DNA of 64,000 bases from HXMU1420-13 sp965601825 (GCA_965601825.1 OZ271839.1:186001-250000), one strand, 5' to 3'. Positions 54,391-62,642 are shown, counted from the stretch's first letter. Numbers and translations are program-made. The notes: generated from the letters alone by a model not told the origin.

Positions 54391-54909
54391 ATGAAAACTC
54401 TAAATGAAAAACATAAACAATTTATTATTCTGAATTTAGCGTGCTACGTACCTAGTGTCGTACTTCAAAATATGTTTAAATTGGAATTTGGCTTTAAGAT
54501 CTCACTATCTGTTATTAGCTATTATAATATTGCGACAATTAATAGTGATAGAAGGTTGGCTCAGAGATGGAAGGATTTATTTGAGTCAACTCGTAAAAAA
54601 TACAATGACTCAATTGCAGCAATTCCTATTGCTAATCAAGTTTATCGACTCAAGAAAATGCAAGATCACTTTGACTCTTTTACAAATTCAAATAATATCA
54701 AAGCGGCTCAAGCAATATTAGTTGATGCCGCAAAAGAGAGTGGTGGTGCGTATACAAATAAAGTGGAACACACAGGTGATATAACAAAACGCATTGTCAT
54801 TAACGGAGTAACTCCAGATCCTGAAGAATGGGAAAAGATTGCAACAGTTCATATGCAGAATATGATCGGTTTAGTGGAAAAAATGAGAAAAGTCTCAAAT
54901 CCAAACTAG
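54391..54909 (+). CDS. DUF2280-type phage protein (small-terminase-like)
   Basis: 172 residues. The sequence follows the DUF2280 pattern: an N-terminal HTH-like KHKQFIILNLACYVPSVVLQ, then RRLAQRWKDLFESTRKKY, IPIANQVYRLKKMQDHF and AAQAILVDAAKESGGAYTNK. DUF2280 proteins occur in prophages, often beside the large terminase gene, and are regarded as possible small terminase subunits. Here no large terminase follows; the next gene is the convergent integrase. In phage satellites a stand-alone TerS redirects packaging by a helper phage. Confidence 0.68.
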   Translation: MKTLNEKHKQFIILNLACYVPSVVLQNMFKLEFGFKISLSVISYYNIATINSDRRLAQRWKDLFESTRKKYNDSIAAIPIANQVYRLKKMQDHFDSFTNSNNIKAAQAILVDAAKESGGAYTNKVEHTGDITKRIVINGVTPDPEEWEKIATVHMQNMIGLVEKMRKVSNPN

Positions 54910-54923
54910 ATTATAGTAAACCA

Positions 54924-56135
54924 TCAAAATATTTTCATTATAGTCTCTTGCCCTACTTTCACATTGATTGTATTTAAGTAAGTTTCAGTTGTCTTTATTG
55001 AAGTGTGACCTAGTAGAATCATCATATCGTATTTCGACACTCCTTTATTAGCCATATGCTGGGCAAAACTATGCCGGGCAACATGCATAGAAAGCTTCTT
55101 ATTTATTTCTGCCTTTTCAGCCACATCTTTTAGACTATTATTTATGTTTGCATTCCATGAGGTTATCAACTGTTTAACTTTCATTGAATCCTTTCTTGAT
55201 TCTTTGTCAAGACGCTTACAGAAAGGAAGAATATAATCGTCTAAGTCTTTCTTCTTCGATTGATATCTTTTTAAGATTGGATTCGCACCATTTGGAATGT
55301 GGATATTTATATTGTTACCAGTTTTACTCATTTGATATTCAAGTGTATCTCCTTCAACATTTCTCCAAGTCAAGGTACAAAGGTCCCCAAAGCGCATTCC
55401 ACAGAAATAGAAGGATAGAATAAAGCAATTCCTCGCATGCCATTCACCACTATCCTTTTCCAGTTCTACGTTTTCCAATACATGTATCTCTTCAATTGAT
55501 AGCTTTGGTTTGTACGCGGGTCTCTGAAGGCTAATAGGTTCAAACTCAATGAATGGATCATTAAATATCAATCGCCTTTTTCTAGCGATATCAATAATGC
55601 GCCGGATATCCCCAATATTCTTTCTAATTGTAGATCCCTGGTTTCCTTCTTTTTTACAATGAGCTTGAAATCGCATCAGATAATCTGAATTGATTTCTGT
55701 AAAGAGAAGACTACCCGATTTATTAAACTCCTTCAGCTTCTTTATTGTAGCTCTCGTCTGTTTACGCTGATAAAATTGTTTATTCCTTTCCAGGTCTAAA
55801 ACATGTTCTTCAGCAAGGACAAAAAAATCATCATTAGATGCTCCAATTAGACGGTCTTTGATTGCCTGAGCACTCTCTCTATTGTCATGCCTTAGTATTC
55901 GTGCTGCATCTTTAGCTGATTCTACCAACTGATCAAGACCATCATTCAGCTTGTGGTAGTTTGGGTGATTCCTACGCACCTCATCTTTCTCTTTATTCCA
56001 CTGTGCTTTAGTTACTCTGTATCCAGTATTGAAATACTTCTTCTTCCTGTTACAAGTAATCCGAAGTACTATTGGACATTCAGCTCGACTATTTGATCTG
56101 TCTTCTCTTAACTCTAGTCTGAAAGTAGTGGGCAA
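54924..56135 (-). CDS. tyrosine recombinase / integrase of the island
   Basis: 403 residues. An arm-binding N-terminus typical of Bacteroidota integrases (TFRLELREDRSNSRAECPIV) is followed by a SAM-like core-binding domain and the catalytic domain: Arg248 (CGMRFGDLCTLTW), Lys271 (MSKTGNNINI), His351 and Arg354 (HVARHSFAQHM), His377 (LLGHTSIKTTETYL) and Tyr386. The start is TTG at 56135, which gives the family N-terminus; no ATG fits. It lies 157 bases from attR and should integrate the element into tRNA-Leu. Confidence 0.94.
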   Translation of the reverse strand: MPTTFRLELREDRSNSRAECPIVLRITCNRKKKYFNTGYRVTKAQWNKEKDEVRRNHPNYHKLNDGLDQLVESAKDAARILRHDNRESAQAIKDRLIGASNDDFFVLAEEHVLDLERNKQFYQRKQTRATIKKLKEFNKSGSLLFTEINSDYLMRFQAHCKKEGNQGSTIRKNIGDIRRIIDIARKRRLIFNDPFIEFEPISLQRPAYKPKLSIEEIHVLENVELEKDSGEWHARNCFILSFYFCGMRFGDLCTLTWRNVEGDTLEYQMSKTGNNINIHIPNGANPILKRYQSKKKDLDDYILPFCKRLDKESRKDSMKVKQLITSWNANINNSLKDVAEKAEINKKLSMHVARHSFAQHMANKGVSKYDMMILLGHTSIKTTETYLNTINVKVGQETIMKIF

Positions 56136-56178
56136 CGCTATTTATTTTATTCACTGTTCCACCAAATATACATTTTGT

Positions 56179-56197
56179 AGAACATTGGTGGAACAAA
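56179..56197 (+). repeat. island end repeat, right copy (candidate integrase arm site)
   Basis: Identical to 37573-37591. Together with TGTTCCACCAA at 56155-56165 it forms an 11-bp inverted repeat beside the integrase start, so it could also regulate the integrase gene. Confidence 0.7.
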
Positions 56198-56292
56198 ATA
56201 TGTAATAAAGGGAAAATAAATAATTTCCTTATGGTACTTAAACGCTGTTTTTGTAATCAAACTCGAAGAAATCTATGCTTTTCATTACCATT

Positions 56293-56318
56293 TTCGACTC
56301 CATTCGTGAGCACATATT
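56293..56318. repeat. attachment site attR (tRNA-Leu 3' fragment)
   Basis: 26 bases identical to 37491-37516. The first 20 correspond to the tRNA-Leu 3' end but are not preceded by the rest of a tRNA. Confidence 0.93.
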
Positions 56319-56319
56319 T

Positions 56320-56353
56320 AAACCTGATCTCTACGAGAAATCAGGTTTTTTTT
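56320..56353 (+). terminator. hairpin terminator next to attR, probably the original tRNA-Leu terminator
   Basis: Stem AACCTGAT / ATCAGGTT, extended imperfectly, followed by a T-run. It directly follows the tRNA fragment, as expected if the island separated the tRNA gene from its original terminator. Confidence 0.8.
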
Positions 56354-56444
56354 ATGTATAAATGTGACTGAATTGTTACAATCTTCAACACAAGGGAATG
56401 CTAGATTAATCGTTAACCGTTTCAGTCATTAAATTAGAAACACA

Positions 56445-57080
56445 ATGAAGAAAATTTTAGCATTGGGTGTTTTCCTATTATTAGGTGCACCCCAAATTAT
56501 TCAAGCACAAAACACGGATATGAATACCGAAAAAAATATTGAAAAAGCGACTTTTGGTGCCGGTTGCTTCTGGTGTGTTGAAGCTGTTTATGAGTTAGTA
56601 GAGGGAGTTGTACATGTAGAATCTGGTTACTCAGGTGGACATGTAGAAAATCCATCTTATAGACAAGTAACAACCGGTAGAACTGGACATGCTGAAGTAG
56701 CACGAATTCACTTTGATTCAAATATCATCAGCTACGAAGAGCTATTAGAAGTTTTATGGCATACTCATGACCCAACAACTTTAAATCGCCAGGGAAATGA
56801 TGTCGGCCCAATGTATCGCTCAGTTATCTATTATCATAACGAAGAACAAAAAGCGATTGCTGAAGCATCATTAAATAAAACAGAAGCATCAGACTTATGG
56901 GATGATCCAATCGTGACAACTATTGAGCCACTAACAAATTATTATGTGGCTGAAAATTATCATCAGAATTATTTTGAGAATAATCCTAACGCAGGGTACT
57001 GTTCATTTGTAATCGCACCTAAGATCAGAAAATTCAAAAAAGATTTTGCTCATCTTTTAAAGAGTAATCCAGCATTTTAA
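56445..57080 (+). CDS. msrA: peptide-methionine (S)-S-oxide reductase with export signal
   Basis: 211 residues. A signal-peptide-like N-terminus (MKKILALGVFLLLGAPQIIQA) precedes the MsrA domain: GAGCFWCVEAVYELVEGVVH with the catalytic Cys in GCFWC, GYSGGHVENPSYRQV, TGHAEVARIHFD and TYYHNE-like IYYHNEEQKAIAE. It repairs methionine-S-sulfoxide, here probably in the periplasm or at the envelope. Single gene with a strong terminator, first chromosomal gene right of the island. Confidence 0.94.
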   Translation: MKKILALGVFLLLGAPQIIQAQNTDMNTEKNIEKATFGAGCFWCVEAVYELVEGVVHVESGYSGGHVENPSYRQVTTGRTGHAEVARIHFDSNIISYEELLEVLWHTHDPTTLNRQGNDVGPMYRSVIYYHNEEQKAIAEASLNKTEASDLWDDPIVTTIEPLTNYYVAENYHQNYFENNPNAGYCSFVIAPKIRKFKKDFAHLLKSNPAF

Positions 57081-57085
57081 ATCTT

Positions 57086-57116
57086 AAAGCCCAAATTAAT
57101 ATTTGGGCTTTTTTTA
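57086..57116 (+). terminator. Rho-independent terminator after msrA
   Basis: Perfect 11-bp stem AAAGCCCAAAT / ATTTGGGCTTT with a 4-base loop and a run of T, six bases after the stop codon. Confidence 0.92.
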
Positions 57117-57166
57117 TGACTTAAACTCTATGTTTGGGTATTATTAAACTTTTCAAAATTCAGCAT

Positions 57167-58867
57167 ATGTTTAAGGCTCGTTATTTAGCTTTTTTATTAT
57201 TCTTTACAGTCCTACCTCAAATAGGACACTCACAAGCCTCTCTAGTTCCTGTTTATCATCAAGTGTATGATTGGCTTCATTACCAACGTATTTTGGGTAA
57301 TGCTCCACTTTATAACTACGAGGCTCTTCCACTAACACGCGGGCAGATTACAAGGCTGCTTAACGATATAACACCCAATCAGGTAAATAAGAGGGATCTT
57401 CATGTTAGGGATAGCTATTTACGTGAATTCTCTGTTGACTCATTAAAACAATATGAATCAAATTCACTTATCCAGGGATCCGGGAAATTTTATAATCGAC
57501 TAAGAGACATAATTTTTTCTGATGAAGAACTTCACACTTATGTATGGGATGATGATAAAGCCAATGTAGCATTTGACATTTTTCATGGTCGAGGAACAGT
57601 ATTCGTTGAAGATGGTGATCAAAATTACAGCGCCCCAATGTACAGTACAGGTGGAGTTCGTTCATATGGTTCTTTTAAATCAAATATTGGTTTTCACTAT
57701 GAGCAATGGAGAGCTGTTCAGGTAGGAGATAACGAAGCCTTTGATTATATCCCATTCTTAAGCAGAAACAGAAAAACACTTGATGGAATTGCATACAATA
57801 AGCATCACTTAAATACTTCTATAGGATATCATAAAAATATTTGGTCGGCTCATATTGGTCGTGGTATGCTTAAGCATGGTGTTGGTTCAAAAGATAATCT
57901 AGTTTTCTCCAGAGAAAGTATACCATTTGATTGGGTCAGACTTAATTTAGACTCTAAATACATTAATTATATTGTATTGTATGGATCATTATCATGGAAA
58001 CCAGAGATTGGAAGTTCACCATTAGAAGGATTTGAAGGTGAATATTCTAGAAATTCACCACAAAGATGGATTGTTCATAAGAAAATACAGATTAAACCAG
58101 CAAAGTGGATATCATTTGGCTTTTATGAAACAAATGTATTTGGTAATAGAGGATTGAACTTATCATTTATCAATCCAATAAATAACCTGTCGATCATGGA
58201 ATGGGAGCACTATGATAAAGGTAACGGTATTGCAGGTTTTGAAGGTACACTTAGACCCTTTAATGGTCTTGAATTATATGCTGAGTTATTAATTGATGAT
58301 CTGGGTGATGCAGATGACATTTTTAGATGGAGAAAGCAAAAAGCTAATAACAGTAAACTTGCAAGACATATTGGTGCAAGTTATGCAACTAAAGTTGGTT
58401 CAGTTTTTACTGTAGACTACCAGATTGTGGAACCTGGAGTGTATGCACATAAATTTATTTTAAATACATACAGTGAAAAAGGCTTCAATTTAGGTAGCCA
58501 ACTTGGACCAAATGCAGATGAAATTTCATTTAGATTTGATCAATGGCTAAGTCATAGATTTAGATTTCTTTTTAGATATGACTATGGTCGTCATGGTTAT
58601 AATTATTTCGATGAAAATAATCAATTTGTTGATGTTGGTGGAGATTTATTTGACAGCTATAAACTTGATGAAAACTTAAATCCGAGAGTGCCTAGTAAAT
58701 TTCTAGATGGTGATCTGCATCGATGGAATAGATACACCGCTAAAATTGCTTATAATCCATGGAGAAATATAAAAGTCAACGCTGAATACTACTTCCGACA
58801 AATGCTGGAAGGAGATCGACTTGAAGATATTTCATTTTTTAATTTCACAATTGTTGTTGGGTACTGA
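57167..58867 (+). CDS. outer-membrane barrel protein, capsule-assembly Wzi-like
   Basis: About 566 residues from the ATG giving MFKARYLAFLLFFTVLPQIG, a signal peptide; a TTG 11 codons earlier would bury it. The mature protein is rich in amphipathic strands. The segment HIGRGMLKHGVGSKDNLVFS with ESIPFDWVRLNLDSK is like the Wzi/capsule-assembly family of Bacteroidota, and the C-terminus ends in a barrel strand (FFNFTIVVGY). It probably sits in the outer membrane and takes part in surface polysaccharide attachment. One base separates it from the next start (GTG). Confidence 0.72.
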   Translation: MFKARYLAFLLFFTVLPQIGHSQASLVPVYHQVYDWLHYQRILGNAPLYNYEALPLTRGQITRLLNDITPNQVNKRDLHVRDSYLREFSVDSLKQYESNSLIQGSGKFYNRLRDIIFSDEELHTYVWDDDKANVAFDIFHGRGTVFVEDGDQNYSAPMYSTGGVRSYGSFKSNIGFHYEQWRAVQVGDNEAFDYIPFLSRNRKTLDGIAYNKHHLNTSIGYHKNIWSAHIGRGMLKHGVGSKDNLVFSRESIPFDWVRLNLDSKYINYIVLYGSLSWKPEIGSSPLEGFEGEYSRNSPQRWIVHKKIQIKPAKWISFGFYETNVFGNRGLNLSFINPINNLSIMEWEHYDKGNGIAGFEGTLRPFNGLELYAELLIDDLGDADDIFRWRKQKANNSKLARHIGASYATKVGSVFTVDYQIVEPGVYAHKFILNTYSEKGFNLGSQLGPNADEISFRFDQWLSHRFRFLFRYDYGRHGYNYFDENNQFVDVGGDLFDSYKLDENLNPRVPSKFLDGDLHRWNRYTAKIAYNPWRNIKVNAEYYFRQMLEGDRLEDISFFNFTIVVGY

Positions 58868-58868
58868 T

Positions 58869-59978
58869 GTGTTAAAAAAAATTGTACTAGCTTTCTCAGT
58901 TATTTTAGTCTTATCAATTTCTGCATTTACGCAAGAAACGAGTACACTTACCATGAGCTTTGAGGAATACAATCCTACATCAACTCTTGTTGTACCCGGT
59001 GAAGAAATTACTAGTGCAAAATTCCCTTTTATTGATGTTCATAGCCATCTCTGGCGAATGGCAACAATGGATTTAGAGCAAACTACTCGCGAAATGGATA
59101 GTTTGAATATGGGTGTTTTGGTAAACTTGAGTGGCCGAAATGGTGAGACATTAGCTGAAATGAGTGAAAATGTACAAAACACAGCAGCTAATAGATTCAT
59201 CATTTTTGCAAATGTGGACTTCAACGGAATGGATGATCCTAATTGGACGGAAAATGCCGTTGCTCAACTCCGGCAGGATTATGAAAATGGTGCTCGTGGA
59301 CTAAAGATTTTCAAAAACCTTGGATTGACAGTCACTGATTCAAATGATAATAGAATCCAGACTGACGATCCTCGAATTGCACCTATTTGGGATTTATGTG
59401 GAGAACTAGGAATACCAGTGTTGATTCATACGGGTGAACCGGCGGCTTTCTGGTTTCCTATTGATGAGAAAAATGAACGTTGGCTGGAAATGAAGCAATT
59501 CCCAAGTCGACATCGCGGCGATACTACACGTTTTCCAAGTTGGGAAGTGGTAATGCAGGAACAGTGGAATGTCTTCGAAAAACACAAAAATACCATCTTC
59601 ATTAACGCTCACTTAGGTTGGATGGCAAACGATCTTACCCGACTTGGTGAACATCTTGATCAATTCCCGAATGTGTACACTGAGATTGCTGCGGTAATTG
59701 CAGAATTAGGCAGGCAGCCACGATTTGCCCGGGAATTCTTTATCAAATACCAGGATCGCATTCTATTTGGGAAAGACACGTATCGCCCACATGAATTTCA
59801 CACCTATTTCAGGGTGCTGGAAAGCGATGATGAATACTTTGATTACTTCAGAAAACGACATGCTTTTTGGAAAATGTATGGTTTAGATTTACCGGATGAA
59901 GTCCTCAAAAAAGTGTATTACAAGAATGCATTAAAAATTATCCCGGATATTGATGCTTCTTTATTCCCTGCTGATTAA
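58869..59978 (+). CDS. exported amidohydrolase-family protein
   Basis: About 370 residues starting at GTG 58869, which gives a signal peptide (MLKKIVLAFSVILVLSISAF); upstream in-frame residues overlap the previous gene. The TIM-barrel metal site shows IDVHSHLWRM (HxH), VLIHTGEPAAFWFP (His) and FINAHLGWMANDLTRLGEHL (His), with LFGKDTYRPHEF (Asp) near the end. This is the amidohydro_2 pattern of metal-dependent hydrolases and decarboxylases. Substrate unknown; periplasmic location is inferred from the signal. It abuts the next gene (TAA-ATG). Confidence 0.84.
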   Translation: MLKKIVLAFSVILVLSISAFTQETSTLTMSFEEYNPTSTLVVPGEEITSAKFPFIDVHSHLWRMATMDLEQTTREMDSLNMGVLVNLSGRNGETLAEMSENVQNTAANRFIIFANVDFNGMDDPNWTENAVAQLRQDYENGARGLKIFKNLGLTVTDSNDNRIQTDDPRIAPIWDLCGELGIPVLIHTGEPAAFWFPIDEKNERWLEMKQFPSRHRGDTTRFPSWEVVMQEQWNVFEKHKNTIFINAHLGWMANDLTRLGEHLDQFPNVYTEIAAVIAELGRQPRFAREFFIKYQDRILFGKDTYRPHEFHTYFRVLESDDEYFDYFRKRHAFWKMYGLDLPDEVLKKVYYKNALKIIPDIDASLFPAD

Positions 59979-60569
59979 ATGAACCAGCTCGAAATGAAAG
60001 CTCAGGTCTCATTTGTTTTTCTGCTCCTCTCCTTGATGTTTATTCCGAGTGATGTGTTTGCTCAGAAAATTGAGTTAACAGATGTTCAAATAGGCAGTGT
60101 TTGTGACGCTGTACGAGTTAATGAAAAAGGTATACATATTGAAGAAGGAATTAACTACTGGCGTTATCAGGAGCAAATTCTAGAATATTTGGGAACAACT
60201 GTTGAAGATGAATTTGCTTCAGAAAAAATTACAAACTTCATTTTAGATAATTATTATCAAATTCAATGTCAGCAAATTCAGCATTTCTATGAAGGCTACC
60301 TGCTAGAACAATTTGCATGGTCGGATACCGGGGATGGATACACAACCGAATTTGTAATCAGTAATCACATTAATGTGTATGAGATGATGCATTCAGATAA
60401 TCAAACGTTCATGGAATGGATGGATGAGAAAATTGAATCACATATTACTTCTGAAGTATTCAAGAAAAGATTAACTGTTGTTCGTGATGAATTAAACCTA
60501 CTCATGGATTTCTATCCTTTTAGCGAAGAAAACATCGAAGCTTTCTACGAAGCTCAGTGGGATTTTTAA
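59979..60569 (+). CDS. exported unknown protein, tandem paralogue 1 of 3
   Basis: 196 residues. A signal sequence (AQVSFVFLLLSLMFIPSDVF then AQK) follows either the first ATG, used here, or Met6. The mature part (~165 residues) has a conserved end shared with the next two genes: EGYLLEQFA, GDGYTTEFVISNHINVYEMM, FYPFSEENIEAFYEAQWDF. Two Cys (in GSVCDAV and IQCQQI) are kept at similar positions in the copies and may pair. Family not recognised. It is the most divergent N-terminus of the three. Confidence 0.75.
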   Translation: MNQLEMKAQVSFVFLLLSLMFIPSDVFAQKIELTDVQIGSVCDAVRVNEKGIHIEEGINYWRYQEQILEYLGTTVEDEFASEKITNFILDNYYQIQCQQIQHFYEGYLLEQFAWSDTGDGYTTEFVISNHINVYEMMHSDNQTFMEWMDEKIESHITSEVFKKRLTVVRDELNLLMDFYPFSEENIEAFYEAQWDF

Positions 60570-60579
60570 TTATCAACCT

Positions 60580-61164
60580 ATGAATTTCTTGAAATCATAC
60601 CTCGCTCTTTCGATTCTGCTCATCTTATTAATGTTTGTTACGAGTAATGCTCAAGCTCAAAAGATTGAATTGAATGAAGAACAAGTCACAAGGATTTGTA
60701 GCTCAATTAGATCAGAATCAAAAGGCATCCACACTGATTTAAATTCTAACTTTTGGAGATATGAAGAATTTATTCTACAATATTTAGATGCAAATTTAGA
60801 AGATTCAAGATCTACAGAAAAAATAAGAGGCTATATCCAGTCACATTATTATGACTTAAAATGTCAGAAAATTCAGCACTTCCCGGAAGGTTACTTATTA
60901 GAGCAATTCGCAATCGTTGATAATGGGGACGGTTACATTACAGAATTTGTAATTAGCAATCATATTAATGTGTATGAGATGATGCATTCTGATAAACAGT
61001 CTTTTTTAGAGTGGCTGGATGAAATGATTGACGATAGTTTGACAACTGAAGCTTATCGTGCAAGTCTAACCAATGTTCGGGATGAGTTGAACCTGCTCAT
61101 GGAGTACTACCCATTTACCGAAGAAAACATCGAAGCTTTCTACGAAGCTCAGTGGGATTTTTAA
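60580..61164 (+). CDS. exported unknown protein, tandem paralogue 2 of 3
   Basis: 194 residues with signal peptide MNFLKSYLALSILLILLMFV. The domain is the same as in its neighbours: WRYEEFILQYLDANLED, EGYLLEQFAIVDNGDGYITE, FVISNHINVYEMMHSD, YYPFTEENIEAFYEAQWDF. The ten-base spacer and the start of the signal peptide are identical to those of the third copy, with a repeat unit of 595 bases. Function unknown. Confidence 0.78.
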   Translation: MNFLKSYLALSILLILLMFVTSNAQAQKIELNEEQVTRICSSIRSESKGIHTDLNSNFWRYEEFILQYLDANLEDSRSTEKIRGYIQSHYYDLKCQKIQHFPEGYLLEQFAIVDNGDGYITEFVISNHINVYEMMHSDKQSFLEWLDEMIDDSLTTEAYRASLTNVRDELNLLMEYYPFTEENIEAFYEAQWDF

Positions 61165-61174
61165 TTATCAACCT

Positions 61175-61759
61175 ATGAATTTCTTGAAATCATACCCCAC
61201 ACTTTCGATTCTGCTCATCTCATTGATGTTTGTTTCGAGTAATGCTCAAGCTCAAAAGATTGAGTTGAATGACCATCAGGAACAATCAATATGTAATACA
61301 ATTAGGTATCAAGAAAAAGGTGAAACCACAACAAATGGTAGTAATCTCTGGCGATATGAAGAAGTTATTCATCAAGTATCAGGTTCAAATGTTAATGGAG
61401 AATTGATTCAGGAAAACATCAAAACATTTATTCTTGAAAACTATTATCAGATAAAATGTGATAAATATCTTCATTATCCTGAAGGCTATCTTTTAGAACA
61501 ATTTGCCATGTCCGATGGTGGTGATGGGTATACTATCGAGTTTGTGATCAGTAATCATATCAATGTGTATGAGATGATGCATTCAGATAATCAAACGTTC
61601 ATGGAATGGCTGGATGAAAAAATTGAATCTCACATTACATCTGAAGCATTCAAGGATAGATTAAATAATGTTTGGGATGAATTGAACCTGCTAATGGAAT
61701 ATTACCCCTTTACCGAGGAAAACATCGAAGCTTTTTACGAAGCCCAATGGGGATTTTAA
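61175..61759 (+). CDS. exported unknown protein, tandem paralogue 3 of 3
   Basis: 194 residues with signal peptide MNFLKSYPTLSILLISLMFV. The central region (NDHQEQSICNTIRYQEKGET, HQVSGSNVNGELIQENIKTF) has diverged from the other copies. The segment EMMHSDNQTFMEW and the following KIESHITSE are nearly identical to copy 1 rather than copy 2, a mosaic pattern consistent with gene conversion. Ends EAFYEAQWGF. Function unknown. Confidence 0.78.
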   Translation: MNFLKSYPTLSILLISLMFVSSNAQAQKIELNDHQEQSICNTIRYQEKGETTTNGSNLWRYEEVIHQVSGSNVNGELIQENIKTFILENYYQIKCDKYLHYPEGYLLEQFAMSDGGDGYTIEFVISNHINVYEMMHSDNQTFMEWLDEKIESHITSEAFKDRLNNVWDELNLLMEYYPFTEENIEAFYEAQWGF

Positions 61760-61878
61760 TATTTCATGGGAATGAATTTGCTTCATGAAATGATTAGAGT
61801 GGTGTAATTATTATGCTCTCTAAATTATTTCGGGCATTAAATAAGTCATTATATCCCAACGATTAAACAATCAATCTT

Positions 61879-62448
61879 ATGAAATCTATGCTAAAAATTG
61901 CAGCTCTTTTCGTATTTGCTGCACTTCTCTCTGTGGATGCAAGCTTTGCTCAGCAAAGAAGCGGTGGTAACGGTCTTTCACCGGATGCTATGGTTAGCCA
62001 AAATATCTTCAACAAAACAACTGTCACTGTTACTTATGGTCGTCCGGGCCTAAAAGGACGTGACCTTTCAAGTCTTGCTCCTGCTGGCGAAGTTTGGAGA
62101 ACCGGAGCTAACGAAGCTTCTACTATTACTTTTTCTACGGATGTGAATTTCGGTGGCGAAGATGTTCCTGCGGGAACATACACGTTGTTCACAATTCCTG
62201 GCGACAACTGGATGTTTATTCTAAGTAATCAACTTACTCGTGGAAATGGCGACGATCGTCCGGCATGGGGTTCTTATGGTTATGACGAATCAATGGATCA
62301 GGTTCGAGTAGCTGCTGCAGTAACAGTTACAGATGCACCTGCGATGGAGCGTTTCGCTATCTATTTTGATACACTAACTGATAACAAAGCTCATTTGAAC
62401 TTACACTGGGGAACAACCCTTACAGCTATCCCTATCACGATCGATTAA
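61879..62448 (+). CDS. DUF2911 domain protein, exported
   Basis: 189 residues. Signal peptide MKSMLKIAALFVFAALLSVD then ASFAQQ. The mature part is a typical DUF2911: FNKTTVTVTYGRPGLKGRDL, GEVWRTGANEASTITFSTDV, VPAGTYTLFTIPGDNWMFIL and AHLNLHWGTTLTAIPI. DUF2911 is common in Bacteroidota/Balneolota and of unknown function. Single gene with terminator. Confidence 0.88.
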   Translation: MKSMLKIAALFVFAALLSVDASFAQQRSGGNGLSPDAMVSQNIFNKTTVTVTYGRPGLKGRDLSSLAPAGEVWRTGANEASTITFSTDVNFGGEDVPAGTYTLFTIPGDNWMFILSNQLTRGNGDDRPAWGSYGYDESMDQVRVAAAVTVTDAPAMERFAIYFDTLTDNKAHLNLHWGTTLTAIPITID

Positions 62449-62468
62449 CCATCGATTTTAGATTATTT

Positions 62469-62494
62469 AAGGGCGACTCGATCGCCCTTTTTTG
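62469..62494 (+). terminator. Rho-independent terminator after the DUF2911 gene
   Basis: Perfect 8-bp stem AAGGGCGA / TCGCCCTT with a 5-base loop and a T-run. Confidence 0.9.
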
Positions 62495-62642
62495 TTTATA
62501 CAAAAAGACCTGACATCCAGTAGTTACTTTCCCGATTATAGTGGTCATCTATGTTATCGATTCGGATATCAGGCCTCAGTCGAATCTATTACTTTGCCCT
62601 ATCTCATTAAAAAAAATGTGATAGACTGCCAAATAATGGGAT

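Larger units (their letters stand above)
37491..56318. mobile_element. tRNA-Leu-integrated genomic island, phage-satellite-like (~18.8 kb)
   Basis: Bounded by a 26-bp exact direct repeat (37491-37516, 56293-56318) made of the tRNA-Leu 3' end. A tyrosine recombinase lies next to the right copy. Content: PEGA protein, VWA surface protein, AlpA-like regulator, type I restriction-modification with a PrrC-like gene, possible nuclease, exported protein, HTH protein, replisome-organiser-like protein, DUF2280 protein, integrase. No virion structural, large-terminase or conjugation genes were found. The combination resembles phage satellites or non-conjugative integrative elements. Confidence 0.85.
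56136..56444. other. island right end and junction with the chromosome
   Basis: 309 bases without a gene. It holds an inverted copy TGTTCCACCAA (56155-56165) facing the 19-bp end repeat (56179-56197), then attR (56293-56318), the displaced tRNA terminator (56320-56353) and the msrA upstream region. No other coding or RNA feature is seen. Confidence 0.8.

Noticed and set aside
56293..56312. Second tRNA-Leu gene at the island right end
   Set aside because: Only the last 20 bases of a tRNA are present; no acceptor 5' strand, D arm or anticodon arm precedes them.
37491..56318. Island as a complete prophage
   Set aside because: No capsid, portal, tail, holin or large terminase genes are present; only int, HTH, replication-like and DUF2280-like genes.
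37491..56318. Island as a conjugative transposon
   Set aside because: No relaxase, coupling protein or Tra genes were seen.
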